Of a DNA stretch of 58,766 nucleotides, positions 1 through 9,328 are shown one piece after another. The stretch spans positions 1 through 58,766 of the forward strand of contig CAYQTA010000012.1 in NCBI GenBank assembly GCA_964420365.1, given 5' to 3'. Under the pieces are notes generated by a model, which saw only the letters and a program-made list of their open reading frames with translations, was not told where the DNA came from and did not search any database. Within the stretch, counting starts at the first letter, position 1; the number at the start of each line of letters is the position of its first letter. This DNA is from JAMOQA01 sp964420365 (GTDB taxonomy: Bacteria > Acidobacteriota > Polarisedimenticolia > J045). Made by a program: the position numbers and the translations under genes.

Positions 1-334
1 CCCGGATCCGCCTCTCTCGTCTCGGGTTGTGGAAAACTCGCCCGGGACCCTTGTCCGCGGCCCCCGGCGGGTGGTAGTCTTCGGCGGTCCACCGGGGCGG
101 TGGAAACGGGTTCCCACAGGGCACGCTGAACAGGGTCGAGCAGGGTCGGGTCACGGCCTGCGCTCGAGGGACCACGGGTGGCACGGAAGCGAGACGCACG
201 CGCGACTTCCATCCAGAACTCCCTGAAAATCAAGGGTTTCCGGTTCCAGGCAAGCATCCACGCCTGTGGAAATCGTGTGTGCATCTCCGCGGACCCTGGT
301 CGGGAAGTCCCCGGCCGGGCAGGGGGATAGGGCT
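1..334. other. dnaA upstream region, part of a candidate oriC
   Basis: Non-coding stretch at the left edge of the window, before dnaA. I see three DnaA-box-like 9-mers in the same (minus) orientation: TTTTCCACA at 28-36 and 334-342, and ATTTCCACA (one mismatch) at 265-273. The site at 334-342 overlaps the chosen dnaA start codon. Clustered DnaA boxes next to dnaA are the usual mark of a bacterial origin and of dnaA autoregulation. No rpmH/rnpA genes are visible to the left because the window ends there. Role as origin is inferred. Confidence 0.55.
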
Positions 335-1675
335 GTGGAAAACCAGGCGCTCGCGGCCCCGGGAGGGGGCCCCTGGAACCGGGTGCTCGAGGTCCTCCGG
401 GGCCACGTCAAGCCGGGGGAGTTCGACACGTGGTTCGGACCGACCTCCTTCCACTCCCAGGACGGCCAGACGCTTCGCGTCGCCGTCCCGAACGAGATGT
501 TCATCGAGTGGATTCGCAGCAGGTACATGCCGGCGATCCTGGACGCCCTCCCGCGGGCCGGGGTGTCGGCGACCCGGGTCGAGTTCGTGACCCTCGAGGC
601 ACCTGCCGCTGCTCCCGGTGCCGGCGACGCCCCCAGGGTGGCCCCTCCCCCCGCCCCCGACGTTCGCCTGAACCCGAAGTACACCTTCGAGAACTTCGTC
701 GTCTCGAGCTGCAACCAGTTCGCCCACGCCGCGGCCCTTGCCGTCGCCGACCAGCCGGGCCAGACCTACAACCCCCTCTACGTCTACGGGGGCGTCGGCC
801 TCGGGAAGACCCACCTCATGCAGGCGATCGGCAACCGCCTCCTGCGGACCCGGCCCGGCGTGCGCCTGCGCTATCTCACCTCGGAGCAGTTCGTCAACGA
901 GCTGATCCACGCCATCCGCTACAAGGACACCGCCGCCTTCCGGGAACGCTACCGGTCGGTGGACATCCTCCTGGTGGACGACATCCAGTTCCTCGCCGGC
1001 AAGGAGAGCACCCAGGAGGAGTTCTTCCACACGTTCAATGCCCTCTACGACGCCGGGCGCCAGATCGTCATCACGTCGGACTGCCCGCCCCGCCAGATCC
1101 GGTCCCTCGAGGAGCGCCTCCGCAGCCGGTTCGAATGGGGACTGATCGCCGACATCCAGCCCCCGGACCTCGAGACGAAGGTCGCCATCCTCCGGAAGAT
1201 GGCCGGCCGCCGGGGCTGGGACCTCCCCTCCGACGTCGCGCTCTACCTGGCCGGCCAGGTCAAGAGCAACATCCGCGAGCTGGAGGGGTGCCTCATCACG
1301 CTGATGGCCTCCGCCTCCCTTCGCCACGAGCAGCCCTCGCTCAAGCTGGCCAGGGAGGTCCTGCGAATGCTCCTGCCGGCCGAGCCGGAGCCGGTCTCCC
1401 TCGACGCGATCATCCGGGTGGTCGCCCGCCACTTCGACCTCAAGGTTTCCGAGCTGAAGTCGAAGACGAACGCCCGGCACATCGCCTTCCCCCGCCAGGT
1501 CGCCATGTACCTCGGAAAGAAGCTCGCCGGGAAGAGCCTCCCCCAGATCGGGCACGCGTTCGGAGGCAAGCACCACACCACCGTCCTCCACGCCGTCCGC
1601 AAGATCGAGGCCCTGGCGGGGAAGGACCCGAAGGTCCAGAAGATGTTGACCGATATCGAGGAGGAGCTCCGGTGA
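335..1675 (+). CDS. dnaA: DnaA, chromosomal replication initiator
   Basis: Initiator ATPase that binds DnaA boxes at oriC, opens the duplex and loads the replicative helicase. Seen: N-terminal domain I (ending near the WF motif of 'DTWF'), a short proline/alanine-rich linker, the AAA+ domain with Walker A GGVGLGKTH near residue 152 and Walker B 'LLVDDIQFL', and a C-terminal domain IV containing the DnaA signature region around 'GGKHHTTVLHA'. I choose the GTG at 335 (446 aa) because an AGGGGG stands 8 bases upstream; a GTG at 266 in the same frame would add 23 residues but has no ribosome site. The GTG lies inside a DnaA box (334-342), which suggests autorepression. Family identification is certain; only the start is debatable. 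Confidence 0.97.
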   Translation: MENQALAAPGGGPWNRVLEVLRGHVKPGEFDTWFGPTSFHSQDGQTLRVAVPNEMFIEWIRSRYMPAILDALPRAGVSATRVEFVTLEAPAAAPGAGDAPRVAPPPAPDVRLNPKYTFENFVVSSCNQFAHAAALAVADQPGQTYNPLYVYGGVGLGKTHLMQAIGNRLLRTRPGVRLRYLTSEQFVNELIHAIRYKDTAAFRERYRSVDILLVDDIQFLAGKESTQEEFFHTFNALYDAGRQIVITSDCPPRQIRSLEERLRSRFEWGLIADIQPPDLETKVAILRKMAGRRGWDLPSDVALYLAGQVKSNIRELEGCLITLMASASLRHEQPSLKLAREVLRMLLPAEPEPVSLDAIIRVVARHFDLKVSELKSKTNARHIAFPRQVAMYLGKKLAGKSLPQIGHAFGGKHHTTVLHAVRKIEALAGKDPKVQKMLTDIEEELR

Positions 1676-1952
1676 CGCGACCCTCGTCCACCCCGTCCAC
1701 ACCCCTGTGCAGCCCTGGCCTGTGGACCGCTCACCCCTGGTCGGCGCGCCGACGCTGCCCACCGGTCTCCCACGCCCTACCCCACGGCGGGATCCACCTC
1801 CCCAACGGCCGCAACCCCTGCTCCTCGAGCGGTTCCGCCGAGCCATCCACACGGTCCACGACCCTGCTCCTGGTACTGCCCAGATCCACCGATCGTTTTC
1901 CTTCTTTCCGTGTCCCCGGCCCCCGCCCGGAGACCCGTGGAGGATCGTCCCG
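1676..1952. other. dnaA-dnaN intergenic region, second part of candidate oriC
   Basis: A 277-base gap with several TCCACA cores (for example CCGTCCACA at 1693-1701, the reverse form TGTGGACCG at 1721-1729, and CCATCCACA at 1843-1851), each two or three mismatches from the classical DnaA box. A relatively T-rich stretch at 1891-1910 could serve as an unwinding element. Bacterial origins commonly sit in this interval. The GGAGG ribosome site of dnaN is at 1939-1943. Whether the origin is here, upstream of dnaA, or bipartite cannot be decided from sequence alone. Confidence 0.5.
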
Positions 1953-3095
1953 ATGAAGCTGATCCTGGACCAGGCGGCCCTCGTGGCCGAGCTCTCCGTC
2001 CTCCAGGGAATCGTCGACCGGAAGGCTCCCATCGAGGAACTGAAGAACGTCCGCCTCGAGGCGAAGCCCGACGGCCGTCTCGTCCTGACCGCCACCGACC
2101 TCGAGGTTGGCGTCGTCACGCAGGTGACCGCCGACGTGGAGGAGGCCGGCGAGATCCTGGTCGAGGCGCGCGACTTCCACGAGACGATGCGCCGGATGCC
2201 GGCCGGCACCGTCGAGCTGCGCCACCCGGACGACCGGGGAGAACGAAAGCTCCAGGTCGAGGCGGAGCGGCGCCACTTCCGGCTGCCGGCCGCCGACACG
2301 TCCAACTACCCGACCCTCCCGCGCAAGGAGGGGGAGCCGACGGCGGTTCTCTCCGCGGCGACCCTGGCCGAGATGATCCGGGGGGTGCTCTTCACGATCA
2401 CGGTGGACGACCCGCGCTACTCCCTGGGCGGCGCCCTCTGGGAGATCGAGTCCGGCCAGCTGGCGATGGTCGGGACCGACGGGCGGCGCCTGGCCCTCCG
2501 CAGGCGTCCGATCCAGGTCGTCGGCGACGAGGTCCCCAAGATGATCGTGCCGCGCAAGGCTCTCGCGGAGATCCAGAAGCTGGCGGCCGACCACGACGGC
2601 GACGCCTTCCTCTGGGCGACGCCGAGCCACCTGTTCGTCCAGGTGGGGGACCGGGAGCTGGAGACCTCCCTCAAGAACGACACGTTCCCGGACTACCGGA
2701 AGGTCATCCCGCAGAACAACGACAAGGTGTTCGACGTGGACGTCCGGGAGCTGCGAGGGGCCCTCGAGGGGGTCTCGCACCTGTCCCAGGAGCAGTCCCG
2801 CCTGGTGCGGCTCGATCTCGGCAGCGGGATGCTGGTCGTCTCGAGCTCGAACCCGCGGGGGGGGATGGGCCGGATCGAGCTGCCGATCGAGTACGGCGGT
2901 TCCGATCTCTCGATCGGGTTCAACGCCCAGTACCTGGTGGACTTCCTGGCCGTCGTCGGCACGGAACGAGTCCGGGTCTCCCTCGGCGAGCCGATGACCC
3001 AGGGGCTGTTCCAGCCGCTGCGGGCGGAGGATGCCCCGGAGGGCGTGGAGGATCTCTACATCGTGATGCCGATGGCCCTGCCGGACGCCCGCTGA
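1953..3095 (+). CDS. dnaN: DNA polymerase III sliding clamp (beta subunit)
   Basis: Ring-shaped processivity factor that tethers the replicative polymerase and other repair proteins to DNA. The 380-residue product has the usual three-subdomain length of DnaN (E. coli 366) and the typical N-terminus 'MKLILDQAALVAEL'. The C-terminal end reads 'YIVMPMALPDAR', close to the conserved MPM(R/K) terminus of clamps. Start ATG at 1953 is preceded by GGAGG at 1939-1943; a longer open frame from 1707 runs through the origin-like spacer and is not used. It is followed 7 bases later by recF, as in many bacteria. Confidence 0.97.
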   Translation: MKLILDQAALVAELSVLQGIVDRKAPIEELKNVRLEAKPDGRLVLTATDLEVGVVTQVTADVEEAGEILVEARDFHETMRRMPAGTVELRHPDDRGERKLQVEAERRHFRLPAADTSNYPTLPRKEGEPTAVLSAATLAEMIRGVLFTITVDDPRYSLGGALWEIESGQLAMVGTDGRRLALRRRPIQVVGDEVPKMIVPRKALAEIQKLAADHDGDAFLWATPSHLFVQVGDRELETSLKNDTFPDYRKVIPQNNDKVFDVDVRELRGALEGVSHLSQEQSRLVRLDLGSGMLVVSSSNPRGGMGRIELPIEYGGSDLSIGFNAQYLVDFLAVVGTERVRVSLGEPMTQGLFQPLRAEDAPEGVEDLYIVMPMALPDAR

Positions 3096-3102
3096 GTGCC
3101 CG

Positions 3103-4200
3103 GTGATCGCCTGGCTCGAACACGAGGGCCTGCGGAACCTGGTCCCCGGCAGGGTTGCCCTGGACTCGGACCTGGTGCTGGTCCTCGGGGCGAACGCGCA
3201 GGGGAAGACGAGCCTCCTCGAGGGCATCTACCTGCTGGCGACGACCCGCTCCTTCCGGGCGTCCCGGCCACGCGAGGCGATCCGGTTCGGGGCCGAGAGG
3301 ATGGTCCTGCGGGGGGAGGTGCGCGGGCCGGGAGGTAGCGGGTTCACCCTGGCGATGGAACTCGGCCGGGAGCGTGGCGAGCGGCGCCTCCTCGTGCGAG
3401 AATGTTCCGCTAAGTTGGCGGAATACCTTGGGTTTCTGCCGGTACTGGCGCTCGCGGGGGACACTCCCGTCAGGGTCGCGGCGAGCGGCTCGGAGCGGCG
3501 GCGCCTGCTCGATCGGGCAACCGCCGTCGCGGAGGCGACGCACCTGGCCGACCTGGCCGAGTACCGGCGTGCGCTGGCCCAGCGGAACCGCCTGCTGAAG
3601 GAGGGAGCGCCCGACCCGTTGCTCGAGCCGTGGGAGGAGATCCTGGCCGACCGGGGCCAGCGGATCGCCGCCCGGCGCCGGGCCCTGGTCGAGGCGTGGC
3701 AGGAGCACCTGGGCGCGTGGCCGGCTCTCTTCCCGGAGGGGGGGAGGGCCCAGCTCAGGTACGTGGAGGAAATCACCGGCGCGCGGGCGCCGGAGGAAGA
3801 GCGGGAGGAGCTGCTCGAGAGGCTGGCGTCCGGCCGGCCGAGGGACAGGAGGCTCGGGTGGACGTCGGTCGGGCCCCACCGCCACGACCTCGTGCTCGAC
3901 CTCGACGGCGTCGACCTCCTGCGGATGGGCTCGGCGGGCCAGGCCCGGTCGGCCCTCGCGGTGCTGACGCTGGCGCAGGCCAGGGTGGCCGCGGAGCGCA
4001 GGGGCGGGTGGAGGCCGGTGCTCGTGCTGGACGACGTGGAGAGCGACCTCGACCCCGGGCGCCTCGCGGGGCTGGTCGAGGCGGCGCGCAGGGAGGGGCA
4101 GGTGATCGCGAGCACGGCGAAACCGGGGCTGTTCCACGAGACCCGGGCGCTCCGGCTCGTGGTGCGGGCGGGAAGGATCGACGAGGTCGGCCGCGACTGA
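3103..4200 (+). CDS. recF: RecF, recombination mediator and SMC-like ATPase
   Basis: Gap-repair protein that with RecO and RecR helps load RecA at single-strand gaps. The 365-residue sequence shows Walker A 'GANAQGKTSLLEG' near residue 30, the ABC-type signature 'GSAGQARSALAVL' in the C-terminal third, and Walker B 'PVLVLDDVESDLD'. It starts with GTG only 7 bases after the dnaN stop, so it is probably translationally coupled to dnaN in one transcript. The order dnaN-recF-gyrB is widely conserved, which supports the call. Confidence 0.95.
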   Translation: MIAWLEHEGLRNLVPGRVALDSDLVLVLGANAQGKTSLLEGIYLLATTRSFRASRPREAIRFGAERMVLRGEVRGPGGSGFTLAMELGRERGERRLLVRECSAKLAEYLGFLPVLALAGDTPVRVAASGSERRRLLDRATAVAEATHLADLAEYRRALAQRNRLLKEGAPDPLLEPWEEILADRGQRIAARRRALVEAWQEHLGAWPALFPEGGRAQLRYVEEITGARAPEEEREELLERLASGRPRDRRLGWTSVGPHRHDLVLDLDGVDLLRMGSAGQARSALAVLTLAQARVAAERRGGWRPVLVLDDVESDLDPGRLAGLVEAARREGQVIASTAKPGLFHETRALRLVVRAGRIDEVGRD

Positions 4201-4221
4201 CGGGCCGACGGGCGAGGGAAG

Positions 4222-6648
4222 ATGGCCGAGAACGACAAGCCCCGCCAGGGGGCGGATACCGGGTACGACGCGAGCGCGATCAAGGTCCTCGAGGGCCTCG
4301 AGGCGGTGCGCAAGCGACCCGGCATGTACATCGGGTCGACGAGCGTCCACGGCCTGCATCACCTGGTCTGGGAGGTCGTCGACAACAGCATCGACGAGGC
4401 GCAGGCGGGGTACTGCGACACGATCGAGGTGACGGTCCACGCGGACAGCTCGGTCACCGTGGTCGACAACGGGCGCGGGATTCCCGTGGACGTGCACGAG
4501 GAAACCGGCCTGCCGGCGGCGCAGGTGGTGATGACCTACCTGCACGCGGGCGGGAAGTTCGATTCGAGCGCGTACAAGGTCTCGGGGGGCCTCCACGGCG
4601 TCGGCGTGTCGGTGGTGAACGCCCTTTCCGAGATGCTCGAGCTCGAGATCTGGCGGGGCGGGAAGGTCTACCGGCAGGAGTATTCCCGGGGAGTGCCGAC
4701 GAGCGAGTTCCGCCAGGTGGGCGAGACGGAGCGGCGGGGGACGCGGATCACCTTCCGTCCCGACCCGGAGATCTTCGAGACCCTGGACTTTTCCTACGAC
4801 GTGCTGGCCCAGCGCCTGCGCGAGCTCGCGTTCCTGAACAAGGGCGTGCGGATCCGCCTGCGGGACGAGCGCGGGACGAGGGTCCGCGAGCAGGAGTTCC
4901 ACTACGAGGGCGGCATCGTCGAGTTCGTCGCGCACCTCAACCGGAATCGGCAGGTCCTCCACGATCCGCCGGTCCACATCGAGGGCGAAAAAGGGGGCAT
5001 CGTCGCGGAGATCGCCCTCCAGTACAACGACTCCTACCAGGAGACGATCTTCTCGTTCGCCAACTCGATCAACACCACCGAGGGAGGAACGCACCTGTCG
5101 GGCTTCCGCGCGGCCCTGACCCGCACGATCAACGCCTACCTCGCCGCCAACCGGGACGCGCTGCCCAAGCAGATGAGGGACGTCAGCCTTTCCGGCGACG
5201 ACGTGCGCGAAGGCCTGACGGCGGTCGTGTCGGTGAAGGTCCCGGAGCCCCAGTTCGAGGGACAGACGAAGACGAAGCTCGGGAACTCGGAGGTCCGAGG
5301 GGTCGTCGAGGCGCTGGTCAACGAGAAGCTCGGAACGTGGCTCGAGGAGCACCCGTCCGAGGCGCGCCGCGTCCTGGCGAAGGCGATCCAGGCCCTGCAG
5401 GCCCGGGAGGCGGCCCGCAAGGCGAAGGAGCTGACGCGGCGGAAGGGCGCGCTGGAGTCCGGGTCGCTGCCCGGCAAGCTGGCCGACTGCCAGACGCGGG
5501 ACCCGGCGGAGGCCGAGCTGTTTCTCGTCGAGGGTGACTCGGCGGGCGGGTCGGCCAAGCAGGGCCGCGATCGTCGCTTCCAGGCGATCCTGCCGCTGCG
5601 GGGGAAGATCCTCAACGTCGAGAAGGCGCGCTACGACAAGATGCTCTCCCACGAGGAGATCCGGACGATCATCACCGCGCTCGGGTGCGGGATCGGCGAC
5701 GACTACGACGTCTCGAAGCTCCGCTACCACAAGATCATCCTGATGACCGACGCGGACGTGGACGGGAGCCACATCCGGACGCTGCTGCTCACGTTCTTCT
5801 TCCGGCAGATGCGCGAGCTGATCGAGCGCGGGCACCTCTTCATCGCCCAGCCGCCCCTCTACAAGGTGCGCAAGGGCCGGCAGGAGATGTACCTGCAGAC
5901 CGACAAGGACCTGGACGAGTACCTGGTGCGGAAGGCGGCGGAGGAGCGAACGGTCCGGGCCCCGGGCAGCGGCCGCGAGTGGTCCGGCAACGCGCTCGTC
6001 GACCTCCTGGGACAGATGGTCGACTGGCGGCGCTACCTCGAGGCGCTGGAGCGCCGCGGCTGGCCGCGGGCGGCGGTGGAGATCCTGCTCGACGAGGGAA
6101 TCGCCGTCCCGGAGGACTTCGCGGACGAGGACAAGGTCGCCCGGATCGCGGAGCGGCTCGAGGAGCGAGGCCACCGGGTGGTCGGCATCGAGCCCGACCG
6201 GGAGCACGGGACCCAGTCGATCCGCGCGGTCGACATGGACCGGGGCCACCGCGGGTACGTCCTCGGCGACGAGGTCGTGCTGACGGGCGAGTACCGCCAG
6301 TTGCGGGCGCTCCACCCGCACCTGCGGGAGCTCGGGGAGGGGCCGGTCCTGGTCCGGGCGAACGGGCAGGAAACCGAGCTGCCGAGCCGGGAGGAGCTGC
6401 TCGACCACCTGCTGGAGGCGGGTCGCAAGGGGGTCACGATCCAGCGCTACAAGGGTCTCGGAGAGATGAACCCGGACCAGCTCTGGGAGACGACGATGGA
6501 CCCGGCGCGGAGGAGCCTCCTCCAGGTGACCGTCGACGACTTCGTCGAGGCCGGGGAGCTCTTCACGATCCTGATGGGGGACGCCGTCGAGCCCCGGCGC
6601 CGCTTCATCGAGGAGAACGCCCTCGAGGTGAGGAACCTCGACGTCTGA
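4222..6648 (+). CDS. gyrB: DNA gyrase subunit B
   Basis: ATPase subunit of gyrase, which introduces negative supercoils together with GyrA. The 808-residue protein begins with the GHKL ATPase ('DNSIDEAQAG', 'GRGIPVD', 'GLHGVGVSVVNAL'), then the transducer domain and TOPRIM, with the catalytic acid in 'VEGDSAGGSAKQGR' (Glu about 437) and the metal-binding DxDxD in 'DADVDGSH'. After the TOPRIM core there is an extra segment of about 160 residues before 'RYKGLGEMNPDQL'. This is the position of the insertion found in Gram-negative type GyrB and explains the near-E. coli length (804). The start has GAGGGAAG just upstream. Confidence 0.97.
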   Translation: MAENDKPRQGADTGYDASAIKVLEGLEAVRKRPGMYIGSTSVHGLHHLVWEVVDNSIDEAQAGYCDTIEVTVHADSSVTVVDNGRGIPVDVHEETGLPAAQVVMTYLHAGGKFDSSAYKVSGGLHGVGVSVVNALSEMLELEIWRGGKVYRQEYSRGVPTSEFRQVGETERRGTRITFRPDPEIFETLDFSYDVLAQRLRELAFLNKGVRIRLRDERGTRVREQEFHYEGGIVEFVAHLNRNRQVLHDPPVHIEGEKGGIVAEIALQYNDSYQETIFSFANSINTTEGGTHLSGFRAALTRTINAYLAANRDALPKQMRDVSLSGDDVREGLTAVVSVKVPEPQFEGQTKTKLGNSEVRGVVEALVNEKLGTWLEEHPSEARRVLAKAIQALQAREAARKAKELTRRKGALESGSLPGKLADCQTRDPAEAELFLVEGDSAGGSAKQGRDRRFQAILPLRGKILNVEKARYDKMLSHEEIRTIITALGCGIGDDYDVSKLRYHKIILMTDADVDGSHIRTLLLTFFFRQMRELIERGHLFIAQPPLYKVRKGRQEMYLQTDKDLDEYLVRKAAEERTVRAPGSGREWSGNALVDLLGQMVDWRRYLEALERRGWPRAAVEILLDEGIAVPEDFADEDKVARIAERLEERGHRVVGIEPDREHGTQSIRAVDMDRGHRGYVLGDEVVLTGEYRQLRALHPHLRELGEGPVLVRANGQETELPSREELLDHLLEAGRKGVTIQRYKGLGEMNPDQLWETTMDPARRSLLQVTVDDFVEAGELFTILMGDAVEPRRRFIEENALEVRNLDV

Positions 6649-6682
6649 TCCCGGGGGGCACCCCGCGGGAGGAAGGGAACCG

Positions 6683-9127
6683 ATGGCCGAGAACGTCCAG
6701 CCGCTGGCGCCGCGCCCGGTGAGCATCGAGGACGAGATGCGGACCTCGTACCTCGACTACGCGATGTCCGTGATCATCGGGCGCGCGCTCCCCGACGTGC
6801 GCGACGGGCTCAAGCCGGTGCACCGCCGCGTCCTCTACGCGATGCACACGGTGGGGAACACCTCGGACAGGCCCTACCGGAAGTCGGCGAAGACCGTCGG
6901 AGAGGTGATCGGGCGGTTCCATCCCCACGGCGACGCGGCGGTCTACGACACGATCGTCCGGATGGCGCAGGACTTCTCCCTGCGCTACCCGCTGATCGAC
7001 GGCCAGGGGAACTTCGGCTCGGTCGACGGGGACCCGGCGGCGGCGATGCGGTACACCGAGATCCGCATGTCGCCCCTGGCCGAGCAGCTCCTGCGGGACA
7101 TCGACAAGGAAACGGTCGACTTCCAGGACAACTACGACGGGACCGAGAAGGAACCGCGGGTCCTGCCGGCCGCGTTCCCCAACCTGCTGGCCAACGGCGC
7201 CGACGGCATCGCGGTCGGCATGGCGACGAAGATCCCGCCGCACAACCTGGGCGAGCTGATCGACGCGGCCGAGCACCTGGTGAAGCATCCCGAGTGCACG
7301 GTCGACGACCTGATGCAGTACGTGAAGGGACCGGACTTCCCGACCGCCGGGATCATCCACGGGCGGGCCGGGATCCGGGCCGCCTACCACACGGGCCGCG
7401 GTCGCATCCAGGTGCGGGGTCGGATCGAGTTCGAGGAGGGGACGAAGGGGGCGCGGGACCGCCTGGTGATCACCGAGCTTCCGTTCCAGGTCAACAAGGT
7501 CCAGTTGATCGAGGAAATCGCCGGGCTGGTCCGGGACAAGCGCCTCGAGGGGATCGCCGACATCCGGGACGAGTCCGACCGGGAGGGAATCAGGCTGGTC
7601 CTCGAGCTGCGGAAGGACGCGGTCCCGAACGTCGTGATCAACCACCTCTACAAGCACACGAAGCTCCAGGTGACGTTCGGCGCGATCTTCCTCGCGATCG
7701 TCCACGGCCGTCCGCGGGTGCTGAACCTGAAGCAGATGCTCGGGCACTACCTCGAGCACCGGCGGGAGGTGGTCGTCCGGCGGACCCAGTACCTGCTGCG
7801 CCAGGCCGAGGCCCGGGCCCACGTCCTGGAGGGGCTCAAGAAGGCCCTCGATCACCTCGACGCGATCATCGCCCTGATCCGGGCGAGCGCGTCGCCCGCG
7901 GAGGCCAAGGCGGGCCTCGTCGAGCGCTTCGGGTTCACCGAGATCCAGGCCCAGGCGATCCTGGACATGAAGCTCCAGCGGCTGACCCAGCTCGAGCGGG
8001 AGAAGATCCTCGAGGAGCTCGCCGACCTGCTGGGCAAGATCGAGTACTACCGCCGGGTGCTGGGTTCGACGGAGCTGGTCGACGGGATCGTCGTCGACGA
8101 GCTCCGGGAGGTCCGCGAACGGTTCGCCGACGACCGGCGCACCGAGATCGTCGAGGACGAGGGGGAGATCGAGACCCTCGACATGATCCCCGAGGAGCAG
8201 GTGGTCGTCAGCTTCTCCCACCGCGGGTACGTCAAGCGGACCTCCCTCGAGGAGTACCGGTCCCAGGGCCGCGGCGGCGTCGGCACGAGGGGGATGGCGG
8301 GGAAGGAGGACGACTTCCTGACGAAGGTCCGGATCGCCTCCACCCACGACGACAGCCTGTGGTTCACCTCCACCGGGAAGGTCTACCGGCTCCCGGTCTG
8401 GCGCCTCCCGGATGCATCGCGCAGCGCCCGGGGAAAGGCGATCGTCAACCTGCTGAACCTGTCTCCCGGCGAGACCGTGCAGGGGTTCCTCGCCATCGAC
8501 CGCGAGACCTTCGAGGCGGGCGAGCGGTACATCGTGACGATGACGGCGCGGGGCAAGGTGAAGCGGACGGCCCTCTCCGAGTACCGGAACATCCGGGTCA
8601 ACGGCCTGATCGCCCTGACGCTCGAGGAGGGGGACGAGCTGATCGCCGTACGGCTGGTGCGGGAGAAGGACCATCTCTTCCTCGCGACGCGGAACGGGAT
8701 GTCCGCGCGCTTCCCCGTGAGCGAGGTCCGGGCGATGGGACGCACGGCGGCCGGTGTTCGCGGGATCAAGCTGCGGGAGGGGGACCGGGTCGTCAGCGGG
8801 TCGGTTCTCAAGGAGGGGGAGCAGATCCTGACGGTGACGACCCGCGGCTACGGCAAGAGGACCCCGGAGGCCGAGTACCCGGTCAAGCACCGGGACGTCT
8901 ACGGCGTGATCAACCAGAAGGTGACGCCGAAGACCGGCAAGGTGGTCGGGGCGATCCCGGTCCGGGAGGGCGACGAGATCATCGTCGCTTCCCGCGCCGG
9001 CCAGGTGATCCGCACCCCGGTCGCGGAGATCAGCGAGATGGGCCGCGCCACCCAGGGGGTCCGGATCATCCGCCTCCGCGGAGACGACGACGAGGTCGTG
9101 TCCCTCGCGCGCAGCCGCGCCCTCTGA
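6683..9127 (+). CDS. gyrA: DNA gyrase subunit A
   Basis: DNA-cleaving and wrapping subunit of gyrase. The catalytic tyrosine is Tyr124 in 'AAAMRYTEIRMS'. The C-terminal beta-pinwheel carries a GyrA box of the form QGRGGVG (canonical QRRGGKG), which favours gyrase over topoisomerase IV ParC. The 814-residue length is normal. In the quinolone-resistance region the sequence is 'HPHGDAAVYD': residue 85, equivalent to E. coli Ser83, is alanine, while the Asp87 equivalent (Asp89) is kept. It lies 34 bases after gyrB with GGAGGAAGG before the ATG and is probably cotranscribed. Confidence 0.97.
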   Translation: MAENVQPLAPRPVSIEDEMRTSYLDYAMSVIIGRALPDVRDGLKPVHRRVLYAMHTVGNTSDRPYRKSAKTVGEVIGRFHPHGDAAVYDTIVRMAQDFSLRYPLIDGQGNFGSVDGDPAAAMRYTEIRMSPLAEQLLRDIDKETVDFQDNYDGTEKEPRVLPAAFPNLLANGADGIAVGMATKIPPHNLGELIDAAEHLVKHPECTVDDLMQYVKGPDFPTAGIIHGRAGIRAAYHTGRGRIQVRGRIEFEEGTKGARDRLVITELPFQVNKVQLIEEIAGLVRDKRLEGIADIRDESDREGIRLVLELRKDAVPNVVINHLYKHTKLQVTFGAIFLAIVHGRPRVLNLKQMLGHYLEHRREVVVRRTQYLLRQAEARAHVLEGLKKALDHLDAIIALIRASASPAEAKAGLVERFGFTEIQAQAILDMKLQRLTQLEREKILEELADLLGKIEYYRRVLGSTELVDGIVVDELREVRERFADDRRTEIVEDEGEIETLDMIPEEQVVVSFSHRGYVKRTSLEEYRSQGRGGVGTRGMAGKEDDFLTKVRIASTHDDSLWFTSTGKVYRLPVWRLPDASRSARGKAIVNLLNLSPGETVQGFLAIDRETFEAGERYIVTMTARGKVKRTALSEYRNIRVNGLIALTLEEGDELIAVRLVREKDHLFLATRNGMSARFPVSEVRAMGRTAAGVRGIKLREGDRVVSGSVLKEGEQILTVTTRGYGKRTPEAEYPVKHRDVYGVINQKVTPKTGKVVGAIPVREGDEIIVASRAGQVIRTPVAEISEMGRATQGVRIIRLRGDDDEVVSLARSRAL

Positions 9128-9328
9128 TCCAGCCGCGGGCGGCGCCGGTCTTGCGGGGGTCTCCACCCTGCTGAAACAGAAATGTTGCAGTCGGGGGTGG
9201 CGACCGGCGGTCAATGGGCGCAGGATACGGGACCTCGAAGTCCGAATAGCTGTCGGCCAGGGAAGGATTCCCACGACAGGACGGGACGGGAAAGACGCCG
9301 GGAGACCGGCGAGAAGGAGGGTTGTTTC

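Noticed and set aside
2920..6726. Long open frames on the strand opposite gyrB and many other genes
   Set aside because: Typical shadows of high-GC third-codon-position bias: Arg/Pro/Gly/Ala-rich, no homology pattern, no ribosome sites, fully overlapping real genes.
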